64,000 bases of DNA from Algoriphagus sp. (GCA_029945945.1 JAQSDM010000005.1:806001-870000), one strand, 5' to 3'; positions 17,980 to 26,410 are shown, counted from the stretch's first letter. Notes: generated from the letters alone by a model not told the origin. A program made the numbers and translations.

Positions 17980-19867
17980 GTACTATGTTCGTTAGAATTA
18001 CGTCAATTCTGGTTCCTTTATTTGGGCTAGATTGCAGGCTGAATTTACCTTTTAAATCGCTTACACGCTTTTTGAGATTTAAAATTCCATTTCCCAAATC
18101 CGCTTCTTCGGGATCAAATCCGACTCCGTTATCCTCGATTGTGAGTTTGATTTGGTCAGGTTCCGGATTGGAAATTTGAATCTTTAACAAATTTGCGTCA
18201 GCATGTTTGACAGCATTATGAATGCATTCCTGAAGAATCCGGTAAATATTCACCCCTTCGAAAGAAGTGAGTTTCTTGTTTTCGAGACTAGCATCCAGAT
18301 CAATTTCAACCTGAGTTTTATCAGAAAGTCTGGCTTTCTGCATGAAATTGAGCATTCTCACCCGGATATCCTGCCAACTCATCTCCACTTGATTCATCGC
18401 CCAGATTGTATCCCTCAATTCAAGAATGGTAGATTTGGTAAATGAATTGATAGAATCAAGTTGCTCGAGAATTTTTTCATTGATCGGTTGAAAAGCATGC
18501 TTGAGATGATCGACAGACATGATGATGAAGGTCAATTGCACTCCTATATTGTCATGCAAATCTCTCGAAATGGTCAGTCGCTGCTCTTGAAGTTTGTTTT
18601 GCGTTTCCACCTGAGCGATTACTTTCTGCAGTTCTATTTCTTTCCGTTGTTGAAGATTTTTGAGCTTTTGCTGACGCATCAGCAAGCTGCCTACGATCAG
18701 GAAACCAATTAATGTCAATACGATCGAAATACTGCCAAAAAGGATTTTCTGGCTTTTCAGTTTTTCCTGAGCAAGGATTTTTTCCTTCTCGGCAACCTGG
18801 TACTTGACTTCAGTTTCAGTGATTAGCTTAGCATTTTTTTCATTGAAGATGCTGTCATTTATCCTGGTCAAAAGTTCGTGGTAAAAAAGTGCCGAGTCTG
18901 CGCGATTTGAGATTTTATAGAGTTCATAGATTGCTTCGTAGCAATCCCCGATTTTTTCCTTGCTGTTACTTTTTAGCGAGTAACCTTTAGCTGCGAAAAG
19001 AGACTTTTCAGCCTCAGGAAAATTGGAAGTCTTGGTGTTAATCCTGCCAAGATTCGTGTAATAAGTGGCCAGATCATAGTAACTGCTTACCGTGTTATTA
19101 TTGTTGATTTCAGAGATTTTAATAGCTGTTTTGATCCACCCTTCTGCCTCTTGATATCGCCCAAGTTTAATCAGTGTATTTCCGATGTTATTGTATGTGA
19201 ACCCGATTTGAAGGGTATCGATCCGGTCTTTCAGATCCATCACCTGATAATGATAGATTAATGCACTGTCGTACTTGGTCCAATCGTCATAATTAATCCC
19301 GATGGCATTCAAAGCATGAACCACACTTATCGGGTCCTCTTCGATATTTTGAATCGCGATTTCATAGGCTTTTTTTCCGTAAAAAACTCCTTTGGAATAG
19401 TTCGAGAAATCGTGGTAGTTGAGAGAAATCCCCTGATTGAGCCAGACTTCCCAAAGGCTGCTTTTCATCTCGTTTGCAATTGGAAGCGCTTCAAAATAAA
19501 TCTGGATTGCTTGTTCATGCTTTCCGGCACTTTGACACGCTTTCGCCATGTTATTCAGGACATAGATTTGTTTGTTTAAATCTTTCAACTCCTTGAAAAC
19601 AGGAAGAGCTTTGTTGCCATAATAAAGCGTGCTGTCGAGAATTCCGCGGTCTGAAAAAACGGCGTTTTTGCAAAAATCATATTCTGCTTGTTGTGTCTTT
19701 GTTTTGATCAGAACTTTGGCCTGACTGAAATAGATATCGGAAGAATCGCCGGAAGAGTAGGCTTTGCGCAGCAACTGGTCAAAATCCTGGGCGAGTGCAG
19801 GGGAAGAAAGGATAAAAAACAAAATTCCAAACAGGAAAAAGCACCCGGAGACTCTTTTTTGGAGCAT
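17972..19867 (-). CDS. Sensor histidine kinase, TPR sensor with HisKA_3/HATPase (NarX-like)
   Basis: A 631-residue protein with a cleavable signal peptide (ending near ALAQ, residue 27), a periplasmic array of about six TPR-like helical pairs (residues 60-350), one membrane segment (about 375-397), a coiled coil, then the HisKA_3 dimerisation/phospho-acceptor segment SRDLHDNIGVQ (His438) and an HATPase_c domain (N box ILQECIHNAVKHA, G boxes DNGVGFD and GNGILNLKKR). TPR-type periplasmic sensors of this form are common in Bacteroidota. They probably sense a protein or peptide ligand. It forms an operon with the response regulator at 17329. Confidence 0.92.
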   Translation of the reverse strand: MLQKRVSGCFFLFGILFFILSSPALAQDFDQLLRKAYSSGDSSDIYFSQAKVLIKTKTQQAEYDFCKNAVFSDRGILDSTLYYGNKALPVFKELKDLNKQIYVLNNMAKACQSAGKHEQAIQIYFEALPIANEMKSSLWEVWLNQGISLNYHDFSNYSKGVFYGKKAYEIAIQNIEEDPISVVHALNAIGINYDDWTKYDSALIYHYQVMDLKDRIDTLQIGFTYNNIGNTLIKLGRYQEAEGWIKTAIKISEINNNNTVSSYYDLATYYTNLGRINTKTSNFPEAEKSLFAAKGYSLKSNSKEKIGDCYEAIYELYKISNRADSALFYHELLTRINDSIFNEKNAKLITETEVKYQVAEKEKILAQEKLKSQKILFGSISIVLTLIGFLIVGSLLMRQQKLKNLQQRKEIELQKVIAQVETQNKLQEQRLTISRDLHDNIGVQLTFIIMSVDHLKHAFQPINEKILEQLDSINSFTKSTILELRDTIWAMNQVEMSWQDIRVRMLNFMQKARLSDKTQVEIDLDASLENKKLTSFEGVNIYRILQECIHNAVKHADANLLKIQISNPEPDQIKLTIEDNGVGFDPEEADLGNGILNLKKRVSDLKGKFSLQSSPNKGTRIDVILTNIVHG

Positions 19868-20229
19868 ATAAATGCAGCGGTAATTTGGTTTGAAATGAAG
19901 ATGTTGGCGCGTGGTCAGTTAAGAATCAGAAAAGAGATTTCTTGTATTTTTCATTATTCAAACCTTTCTGTTTGAAAGTAATAATTATTTTTTTGTAGAT
20001 AAAACTTCCTTTGGATTCTTATAAAAAATCTCAAGAATTATCCATGAAATCACTTAAATGACCTATTTATTTCAACTCAAATCGTGGTTTCATGTATTTT
20101 GGTGGATCCAAGAAACTACCCGGGATTGATCCTTGACAATTCTCGTCAGAGAATAATGTTAATTTTTAGATCATTGTGATGTTTATAAAAGCAACATTTA
20201 TACATTAGCTGTCGTTAATCGGAACAGTT
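19868..20229 (+). promoter_or_regulatory. Divergent regulatory region with inverted repeats
   Basis: This 362-bp gap separates the sensor kinase (minus strand) from the XRE-S24 unit (plus strand). Two inverted repeats are visible: TTCAAAC-N6-GTTTGAA at 19957-19976 and ATTCTC-GTCA-GAGAAT at 20139-20154. The latter overlaps a TTGACA box at 20133-20138. Because the downstream gene encodes an HTH repressor, the second repeat is a good candidate for its own operator. A smaller repeat ATCATTGTGAT is at 20170-20180. No open frame of note. Confidence 0.5.
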
Positions 20230-20487
20230 ATGGAAACAGCGGAAAAAATCAGCATTACCACCAAGACTTTGGCTTCAGGAAATTGTCAGGTGAAATTTTT
20301 TGTAGAAGATGAAGCAAAGCCTCAATATGGGTACTTGCTGGTTACCGAGCCGAAGCCGGTTGGGGAAATCATCGAGGAGATTAAGCAAAGAATGGAGAGA
20401 AGAAGGTCTACTGCCTTAAATATGAATCCATTTTCTCTGGTGCCATCCGCTTCTGAGGATCATAACTTTTACCTGTTTTCAGCATGA
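20230..20487 (+). CDS. Small hypothetical protein coupled to the XRE-S24 regulator
   Basis: An 85-residue protein without signal peptide or membrane segment. The N-terminal half is beta-rich (ISITTKTLASGNCQVKFFVED), then a charged helix (GEIIEEIKQRMERRR) and a hydrophobic tail. I do not recognise the family. Its stop overlaps the start of the regulator gene (ATGA), so translation is coupled and the two are certainly in one operon. By position it could be a modulator or antitoxin-like partner of the regulator, or simply a leader peptide gene; nothing in the sequence decides this. Confidence 0.6.
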   Translation: METAEKISITTKTLASGNCQVKFFVEDEAKPQYGYLLVTEPKPVGEIIEEIKQRMERRRSTALNMNPFSLVPSASEDHNFYLFSA

Positions 20488-21257
20488 GTTTCCTGGCTTC
20501 CAATCTTCGGTTTTTGCGAAAGCAAAAAAACATCACTCAAAATGATCTTGCTGATCAGCTCGATGTGCAGCGCACTATGATTTCAGCCTATGAGGATGGA
20601 AGATCTGAACCCAAACTGACGACTCTCCAAAAGCTCGCTGAGATTTTTGAAGTCGGAGTGGAGGAGCTTTTGGATCACGACATAGAGAATCAGGGAAGAC
20701 GTGCTTTACAGAAACGCGGAATCAATATCCTGACTATTGCGGCTGATCAGAATGATAAAGAGAACATTACGATGGTTGGTCAAAAAGCCTCGGCCGGCTA
20801 CCTCAATGGATATGCGGATCCCGAATACATGGAATCGCTGCCTCAGTTTCATCTGCCCACTCTTTCCAGACAGTCAACTTACAGAGCTTTTGAATTGGCG
20901 GGAGATTCCATGCTACCGCTGATTCCGGGTACCATTGTGATTGGAGCTTATGTTGACCAATTGAAGGAAATAAAAAGCGGAAGAACTTACGTCTTGGTGA
21001 CCCAAACCGAAGGTGTGGTTTACAAGCGTGTGTTTAATTATTTGGCTGATAATGGAAAGTTGTTTTTAGCCTCGGACAATGAGCACTACAAACCTTACGA
21101 AGTGAAGGGAGAAGATGTGCTGGAAATCTGGGAGGCAAAAGCTTTTATCAGCACCGATTTCCCAAATCCCGGCGACAAAAAGAAAGCCCTAAGCCTGGAC
21201 GACTTAGGGCAAATGCTGAGAGATATTCAATCAGATTTGAGAAAGATCAAAGGTTAG
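20484..21257 (+). CDS. XRE-family HTH regulator with LexA-like S24 protease domain
   Basis: A 257-residue protein. The N-terminal helix-turn-helix (residues 6-62: LRFLRKQKNITQNDLADQL, TMISAYEDGRSEP) is of the Cro/CI type. The C-terminal S24 domain has catalytic Ser142 (GDSMLP) and Lys181 (VVYKRV). An Ala104-Gly105 dyad lies in the linker where LexA/CI proteins cleave themselves, so the protein may be inactivated under DNA damage or by another signal, as CI is. The probable operator is at 20139-20154. The gene converges with the TIR gene, the two stop codons overlapping by 4 bp. No SOS polymerase genes are nearby in this window. Confidence 0.9.
   Translation: MSFLASNLRFLRKQKNITQNDLADQLDVQRTMISAYEDGRSEPKLTTLQKLAEIFEVGVEELLDHDIENQGRRALQKRGINILTIAADQNDKENITMVGQKASAGYLNGYADPEYMESLPQFHLPTLSRQSTYRAFELAGDSMLPLIPGTIVIGAYVDQLKEIKSGRTYVLVTQTEGVVYKRVFNYLADNGKLFLASDNEHYKPYEVKGEDVLEIWEAKAFISTDFPNPGDKKKALSLDDLGQMLRDIQSDLRKIKG
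21175..21210 (-). terminator. Minus-strand terminator inside the opposing regulator gene
   Basis: An 8-bp perfect stem (GCCCTAAG / CTTAGGGC, 21186-21193 and 21203-21210, 9-nt loop) followed, read on the minus strand, by TTTCTTTTT. It lies 44 bp past the TIR gene stop and within the coding sequence of the XRE-S24 gene. It is best explained as the terminator of the TIR transcript. Confidence 0.7.
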
Positions 21258-22276
21258 TCTCTTTTCAATTCTGAAGTACTAACTAATCCATTCGCTACTG
21301 TTTGGCCATACCAGCTAACTCCCTGGTCGTCAGAGCCGAAAGAGAAAGAATACTCCCCGGGTGAGTTATAGAATACAAAAGATGTAGAATATAAATATGT
21401 GCCATCATAGACACCTGTTCCTTCTGCTACTTTGTTATCAAAATAATAGTATTCAAAATTAAAGTTAAACCCATCTTGGTTAATCAACAGATACCCGGAT
21501 CTCATTCCATTTTCCCAAATCCACCACTTACCTGAATAGTCAAATTCAGTTGTTACAGGTTGATCGGACAGAGGTGCCTGCTCTGTATTCTCCGTGCTTA
21601 CATCTGTTTGAACTGTATTGTCGGTTTCAATAATTGGCTCATAGGCTGGTTCATCGGGGACACACATACCGATAAGTACCAGAAATCCCACAATTCCCCC
21701 TATCACCCATAAGTAGTTTTTTGCCCACCAACTCTTCGGAACAGGTTGATTTGGGGTAAATGGTCTTGGGCTGGGTTCGGGCTTTGGTTGTGGTTTTGGT
21801 TGAGGCTTTGGCTCGATTATTTTGGATAAGACGCTCGTCAACTGATCGCTGTCATATTTCCATCTGGAACTGCTAAGTTCCTGGGCATGTCTGCGGGTGA
21901 GACCTTGAAGGTCTTCCGGAAGATCTTCAGGGTTTGGCATCATAGCACCATTTACCAATACGGGAATGACCCGAATATCCCGCTTTAAAGCAGCAGATAT
22001 CTCGATTCGGATAAAATCATCTTTGTTGAATAATCGCAAATTCCCTTGAGGATCCTTCATGGTTGCCCAATGAGGACCGATCATCGCAATCAACACTTTG
22101 CAGGAACTCAGGGCTTTTTCGATAGCTTGAATGAAATCCAAACCTGCCTCGATTGTTTCCACATCCAGGAAAACGCTATCATCTCCAAAGACTTCCTGAA
22201 GGTGATCGACTAACCTTCCTGCTTCTCCTGATGCATCCTGTCGTCTGTAGCTAACGAAAATTTTATTATCTGCCAT
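21254..22276 (-). CDS. TIR-domain membrane protein
   Basis: A 340-residue protein. Residues 1-155 form a bacterial TIR domain: KIFVSYRRQD at the start, VFLDVETIEAG, VLIAMIGPHW, then DFIRIEISAAL where E92 occupies the position of the catalytic glutamate of NAD-hydrolysing TIRs. A Pro-Lys/Glu-rich linker (EPKPQPKPQPKPEP) leads to one membrane segment (about 187-206), then an acidic spacer and a C-terminal beta-rich domain (about 245-340) full of aromatic residues. With the TIR in the cytosol the beta domain would lie in the periplasm. Such TIR proteins are often antiphage or stress effectors, but sensing through the membrane is only inferred. Its start codon abuts a terminator T-run. Confidence 0.85.
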   Translation of the reverse strand: MADNKIFVSYRRQDASGEAGRLVDHLQEVFGDDSVFLDVETIEAGLDFIQAIEKALSSCKVLIAMIGPHWATMKDPQGNLRLFNKDDFIRIEISAALKRDIRVIPVLVNGAMMPNPEDLPEDLQGLTRRHAQELSSSRWKYDSDQLTSVLSKIIEPKPQPKPQPKPEPSPRPFTPNQPVPKSWWAKNYLWVIGGIVGFLVLIGMCVPDEPAYEPIIETDNTVQTDVSTENTEQAPLSDQPVTTEFDYSGKWWIWENGMRSGYLLINQDGFNFNFEYYYFDNKVAEGTGVYDGTYLYSTSFVFYNSPGEYSFSFGSDDQGVSWYGQTVANGLVSTSELKRD

Positions 22277-22320
22277 AAAAAAAACCTGATTTCAAACTTT
22301 CTAAAGTTAAAGAAATCAGG
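22277..22320 (-). terminator. Intrinsic terminator abutting the TIR start codon
   Basis: Read on the minus strand: CCTGATTTC, 18-nt loop, GAAATCAGG, then eight T running directly into the ATG of the TIR gene at 22276. It should end the transcript of the gene at 22346. Because no space remains for a separate promoter after the T-run, TIR expression must come from read-through or from a promoter lying inside or before the hairpin. Confidence 0.8.
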
Positions 22321-22345
22321 TAATTATTTGCAAAATTCTAAGATT

Positions 22346-23107
22346 TTATCCGGCCATCAAATCTTCAAATCCGGCTTTTATTTTACCAACAGCATCATAA
22401 GAAGGATCGATATTGACTACGCCTTTTCCGAGTTCGTGCCAATATCCATCTCCGCATTCGATGTATGCTCCGCGCTTTTTACCAGGCTCGGTTTTAGCAA
22501 TTTCGTAATGATAATCCGGCGTAAAAATCAGTTTCATCAATTGAATCGCATACTCCCAGTTGATGTTTCGGCTTTTTCCGTCCATTTCAAAAATTACTTC
22601 GCGATTGGAAAAATGAACTGTAATCGCGCAATCATGAGTCACTTCATTTTCTACTTTCTTGTAAAGAACAGTAAGCGGAGCTTCTTTCTTGGTCGTTTCG
22701 TAGATCGCCTGAATCAGGTCCTGGGCCAAAAGCTGCCATTCTTCCTGATTTGCGGGGATTTTTGATTTTCCTTCCTTCCCATTTTCAACAGGGGTAAGGG
22801 ACACTCCACCGTCTTCGAGCGATTTTCCACTCCATTTCGATTTCTCAAATTCAGCCAAAACCGTCTTTGTCCAAACAGCGTTGAGCGATCCCTTATAAGT
22901 ATAATCGTCATTTGCGGTGAAGCCCTCATCGAGGATTTCTTCCTTGTCCAGATCTTCCCGGTCAGTATAGTGAAGGTCCAATTCGACATTCAAATCACCT
23001 TTGCTCCAATCCAGAGAAAGTCTGAAAACATGACTGTAAGGAGGAGGGATGATGCCTGAATCGTATTCCAGTACCAAGCCGATAAGGTTATTTTTGCTGA
23101 TTTCCAT
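22346..23107 (-). CDS. Hypothetical protein
   Basis: A 253-residue soluble protein without signal peptide, membrane segment or a motif that I recognise. It is a mix of beta strands and acidic loops with two conserved-looking parts: a beta-rich N-terminal half (VFRLSLDWSKGDLNVELDLHYTD) and a C-terminal half with GAYIECGDGYWHELGKG. The ATG at 23107 is preferred; an upstream in-frame TTG at 23125 would add six residues. It is divergently placed from the 2OG oxygenase with 72 bp between the starts and ends in a strong terminator, so it is probably a single-gene unit. Confidence 0.7.
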   Translation of the reverse strand: MEISKNNLIGLVLEYDSGIIPPPYSHVFRLSLDWSKGDLNVELDLHYTDREDLDKEEILDEGFTANDDYTYKGSLNAVWTKTVLAEFEKSKWSGKSLEDGGVSLTPVENGKEGKSKIPANQEEWQLLAQDLIQAIYETTKKEAPLTVLYKKVENEVTHDCAITVHFSNREVIFEMDGKSRNINWEYAIQLMKLIFTPDYHYEIAKTEPGKKRGAYIECGDGYWHELGKGVVNIDPSYDAVGKIKAGFEDLMAG

Positions 23108-23179
23108 CGTTGAAGCTTTCCGCAAAAGTATGTTTTTTTAGGCAATTAAGCTGTTATTTTGCGCACTAAACCACCCGAT

Positions 23180-23791
23180 ATGGACTCCGTGCTGGATCAG
23201 ATTTCCTCAGAGATTTACCAAAATTCTTACGTTATAATTGATGATTTCATCAGTGAGGAGTTTCGAAAGGCACTTTTGGAGGAACAGAACTCCTTACTCG
23301 AAGCAGGGAAATTCAGGCAGGCAGCAATCGGAAGCGGAGAAAAGAAACTCGTCCGACCGGAAATCCGAAGCGATGAAGTCCTCTGGATGGATGCTGAAAA
23401 TCTGAGCCCGTTGCAAGCTGAATACTGGAAAAAGGTGGATGCAATCCGGCAAATTTTGAATCAGCGCTGTTTCCTGGGTTTACGTTCTTTTGAAGGACAT
23501 TTTGCCCGATATCCCGTAGGATCATTTTACAAAAGACACCTGGACCAATTTCAGCAGGTTTCTTACCGGGTGGTAAGTGTGATTTTGTATTTGAATGATT
23601 CCTGGACAGAATCGGATGAAGGTGCTCTTCGAATGTATATTCCTCAGGAAGGGGGTTCAGAACTAATCAAGGATGTTTTGCCGGTCGGAGGAAGGTTGGT
23701 TGTTTTTCTCAGCGGGGAAATTCCTCATGAAGTGTTGCCGACCAAAAAAGAGCGAATCAGCATCACAGGCTGGCTGAAGAATATCGACTAA
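23180..23791 (+). CDS. 2-oxoglutarate/Fe(II)-dependent oxygenase, prolyl 4-hydroxylase-like
   Basis: A 203-residue double-stranded beta-helix protein. The iron facial triad is visible as HxD (His120, Asp122 in KRHLDQF) and distal His183 (IPHEVLP), with Arg192 (ERISI) for the 2-oxoglutarate carboxylate. The N-terminal helix YVIIDDFISEEFRKALLEE is typical of the P4Hc/PiuC-like subgroup. ATG at 23180 is used; a TTG 21 bp earlier is also in frame. Bacterial homologues hydroxylate protein prolines (for example in EF-Tu) or other targets; the substrate here is unknown. It converges with the DUF2141 gene with overlapping stops. Confidence 0.87.
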   Translation: MDSVLDQISSEIYQNSYVIIDDFISEEFRKALLEEQNSLLEAGKFRQAAIGSGEKKLVRPEIRSDEVLWMDAENLSPLQAEYWKKVDAIRQILNQRCFLGLRSFEGHFARYPVGSFYKRHLDQFQQVSYRVVSVILYLNDSWTESDEGALRMYIPQEGGSELIKDVLPVGGRLVVFLSGEIPHEVLPTKKERISITGWLKNID

Positions 23792-24213
23792 CGGAGAGAG
23801 ATTTCGACTTTTACCGGAACATTTTTGATAGCAACCGTACATTTTGAGAAACTCGGAGGCCCAAAATATAAGGTTGGATTGTTGGAAAATCCATAGCTTT
23901 CAACTGGCATTCCAAAGTTATTCTTTTGAATTTGCCCGTCGGAATCTTCATCATGGAAAACCGAAACCGCATAGTTTCCTGCTGGTAAATCTTCAATAAC
24001 CACCCTTGCTGAGGAATTTGAAATAGGCAAGCTGAACGCTTTTATTGCTTTTTTTGGTTCTTCCGGAAATCCATCTTCCTTATTGAAAACCAGTACCTGA
24101 ATCAGTCCTTTGTCGGATTTGGCGTTTGTAATGATCAGTTCCATATCACTCATAGTCTGGGATTCAGAGTAGAAAATTGAAACCAAGAAAATCCCTAAAA
24201 TCAAAAGCTTCAT
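23788..24213 (-). CDS. DUF2141 secreted protein
   Basis: A 141-residue protein with a signal peptide (about residues 1-19) and an Ig-like beta-sandwich. It shows the DUF2141 pattern: GLIQVLVFNKEDGFP, PAGNYAVSVFHDED, then GMPVESYGFSNN. The family is widespread in Bacteroidota and Proteobacteria and its role is unknown. It sits directly after menE with an ATGA overlap, so it is translated from the same message, though no link to menaquinone is known. Confidence 0.88.
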   Translation of the reverse strand: MKLLILGIFLVSIFYSESQTMSDMELIITNAKSDKGLIQVLVFNKEDGFPEEPKKAIKAFSLPISNSSARVVIEDLPAGNYAVSVFHDEDSDGQIQKNNFGMPVESYGFSNNPTLYFGPPSFSKCTVAIKNVPVKVEISLR

Positions 24214-25283
24214 AAAAGTTTAACTGTTTTTATCCGGTCAAGTTTGCCGGATGAAGTGATCTCAAATTTAGGGATCAGGTGGATTTCCTTGGGAACTTCA
24301 AAACGATCCAATTTGAGCTTTAACTCAGTTTGCAAAAGCCCTGCCTTTTCTGAATCTTTTTCATCAGTTTGGATAAAGAGCGCCAGTTTATCTCCCAGTT
24401 TAGGATCTTTTAACCCAAAAAAGAAATAGGCTGAGTTCGGGAAGAAACCGGCAATTGTGGATTCTGACTTAGTTTCCAGAAGTTCTGGATGAATTTTTAC
24501 TCCACCGGAGTTGATCACAAAATCTGCCCGTCCAAGCCAGCAAAATGAATTTTCAGATTTTAAGTCGACCAGATCATTGGTCTGAACTCTCTCCAGTCCG
24601 CTCATGGCAGATTTTACCCAAAGTGCCCCTCTATTGTCCTGTCCGATTTCTACATTTTTCAGCGCCTGGTATACCAAATTTCCTGTTTCAATTCTTGCAA
24701 GGGAAATGTGAGAAACGGTCTCAGTCATGCCATAGGTTTGGAATGCCCTGATCCCGTTGGAAACTAGCAGGGTTTTGAGATTTTCACTGAGAGGTGCGCC
24801 TCCGATGATGATATGCCTGATTTTCCGAAGCTTTTCCAAGCTATTTGAATCTTCCAATATCGTCTGAACCTGAAGTGGAACCATCGCAACAAAGTCAGGA
24901 AGCTTGTATTCAGAAATTTCAAGAAGGGGATTGGAAGAAGGCTCCACTAGTTCTATTTGACAGTTCCAAACCATCGCCCGAACAAGCATCATTTTGCCGG
25001 CGATATAGGATGGATTCAGGCAACAAAGGAGCCGGGTCGATTCATCAACATTAAAAAAATCACCCGTTGCATTCGCGCTGGCAATCATCTGATTCCGATG
25101 TAGTTCGATCGTTTTTGGGTTTCCGGTAGAGCCTGAACTTTGCTGGTAGAAAGTTTCATTTCCAGCTATCCAGGCATTGCAAAAAGCGATGGCAGCTTGT
25201 TCTAAATCAGAAAATCCCTCCATATCCCCGAAGAAGTCCTCTGGATTTTGGAAAGTATTCTGACCGATTCGAAGCTGAAACAT
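24210..25283 (-). CDS. menE: o-Succinylbenzoate-CoA ligase (menaquinone synthesis)
   Basis: A 357-residue acyl-adenylate-forming enzyme, short like other Bacteroidota MenE proteins. It has the AMP-binding P-loop SSGSTGNPK (49-57), the adenine motif TYGMTET, WLGRAD (hinge/ribose Asp) and the C-terminal catalytic Lys in SSGKLDR. MenE converts o-succinylbenzoate to its CoA thioester. The next enzyme of the pathway, MenB, is encoded divergently 188 bp away. This pairing makes the assignment safer than sequence alone, since acyl-CoA ligases are hard to tell apart. Confidence 0.87.
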   Translation of the reverse strand: MFQLRIGQNTFQNPEDFFGDMEGFSDLEQAAIAFCNAWIAGNETFYQQSSGSTGNPKTIELHRNQMIASANATGDFFNVDESTRLLCCLNPSYIAGKMMLVRAMVWNCQIELVEPSSNPLLEISEYKLPDFVAMVPLQVQTILEDSNSLEKLRKIRHIIIGGAPLSENLKTLLVSNGIRAFQTYGMTETVSHISLARIETGNLVYQALKNVEIGQDNRGALWVKSAMSGLERVQTNDLVDLKSENSFCWLGRADFVINSGGVKIHPELLETKSESTIAGFFPNSAYFFFGLKDPKLGDKLALFIQTDEKDSEKAGLLQTELKLKLDRFEVPKEIHLIPKFEITSSGKLDRIKTVKLL

Positions 25284-25381
25284 CTAAATTTGGATGAGTT
25301 GAAAGGATAAATGTAGCTGTTTTTGAAATCAACAAATTTCAGAGCCGTCTGTTATCTTGTACTAAATTTGGAATGCTAATT

Positions 25382-25474
25382 TGAAATCGAGCATGACCAG
25401 AACGACACACACTGGAATGATTATCTAGAATGCGAGATTCCATCTGACCATTAAAAAGAAATTATAAACAGATG
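25382..25474 (+). repeat. Leader repeat, copy B, ending at the menB start codon
   Basis: Second copy of the ~94-bp leader repeat. It shares TGAAATCGAGCATGAC, CACACACTGG, ATGCGAGATTCCATCTGACC and AAATTATAAACAGATG with copy A at 1593-1686; the last three bases are the menB start codon. It lies in the menE-menB divergent region but is oriented toward menB. No second copy points toward menE. Confidence 0.85.
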
Positions 25475-26314
25475 AAAATAATGAACTGGATCACTGCTAA
25501 AGAATACGAAGATATCACCTACAAAAAATGCGATGGAGTAGCGAGAATCGCTTTTAATCGTCCCGAGGTGCGTAATGCTTTTCGACCAAAAACTACAGCT
25601 GAACTGTACGATGCTTTTTACGATGCGCAGGAAGATACTTCAATCGGCGTGATTTTGCTGACAGGAGAGGGACCATCTCCGAAAGATGGAGGCTGGGCAT
25701 TTTGCTCGGGCGGGGATCAGAAAGCACGCGGCAAACAAGGCTATGTGGGGGAGGATGGTTACCATAGGTTGAATATTTTGGAAGTGCAGCGGTTGATTCG
25801 ATTTATGCCGAAAGTTGTGATTGCAGTCGTTCCGGGTTGGGCAGTTGGTGGCGGACATAGTCTGCATGTTGTCTGTGATTTGACGCTCGCAAGCAAGGAA
25901 CATGCGATCTTCAAGCAAACCGATGCGGACGTGACGAGCTTTGACGGAGGCTATGGTTCTGCTTATCTGGCGAAAATGGTAGGCCAGAAAAAGGCCCGTG
26001 AAATCTTCTTTTTGGGAAGAAATTATTCTGCGCAGGAAGCTTACGATATGGGTATGGTCAATGCCGTAATTCCTCATTCCGAACTTGAAGCAACTGCCTA
26101 CGAATGGGCTCAGGAGATTTTGGCCAAGTCGCCAACTTCCATCAAGATGCTGAAATTTGCGATGAACCTGACCGATGATGGCATGGTGGGACAGCAGGTT
26201 TTTGCAGGAGAAGCCACTCGTTTGGCCTACGGAACTGAGGAGGCTATTGAAGGTAGAAACGCCTTTTTGGAGAAGCGGAAGCCGAATTTCAAAAACATTA
26301 AGTGGATTCCTTAA
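25472..26314 (+). CDS. menB: 1,4-Dihydroxy-2-naphthoyl-CoA synthase
   Basis: A 280-residue crotonase-fold enzyme that closes the second ring of naphthoquinone in the menaquinone pathway. Family marks: the N-terminal IAFNRPEVRNAFRP, the oxyanion-hole segment AFCSGGDQ, WAVGGGHSLHVVCDLTLAS with Gly-rich active site, TDADVTSFDGGYG, and the C-terminal tail PNFKNIKWIP. TSFDGG is a MenB signature that separates it from other enoyl-CoA hydratases. ATG 25472 is the first of two possible starts (the other is three codons later); it is the one fixed by the leader repeat. Confidence 0.95.
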   Translation: MKIMNWITAKEYEDITYKKCDGVARIAFNRPEVRNAFRPKTTAELYDAFYDAQEDTSIGVILLTGEGPSPKDGGWAFCSGGDQKARGKQGYVGEDGYHRLNILEVQRLIRFMPKVVIAVVPGWAVGGGHSLHVVCDLTLASKEHAIFKQTDADVTSFDGGYGSAYLAKMVGQKKAREIFFLGRNYSAQEAYDMGMVNAVIPHSELEATAYEWAQEILAKSPTSIKMLKFAMNLTDDGMVGQQVFAGEATRLAYGTEEAIEGRNAFLEKRKPNFKNIKWIP

Positions 26315-26317
26315 CAG

Positions 26318-26349
26318 GTCCATAGTTAGGAGTCCATAGTCCATAGCTA
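26318..26349 (+). repeat. Short-word array (CCATAGTTAGGA type)
   Basis: The phrase CCATAGT/CCATAGC is repeated three times just after menB. Its reverse complement word (TATGGACTAT) recurs at 26517-26543 on the far side of the terminator and again at 59350-59389. No coding potential. Confidence 0.6.
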
Positions 26350-26410
26350 GTGATTAGGAACCTCAACCAATTTCTTTTAATGGGATTGGTAACAAATTAA
26401 AAAAACATAC

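Noticed and set aside
25640-26344. 234-codon open frame on the minus strand
   Set aside because: Antisense to menB and starting in the CCATAGT word array; the menB frame is unambiguous.
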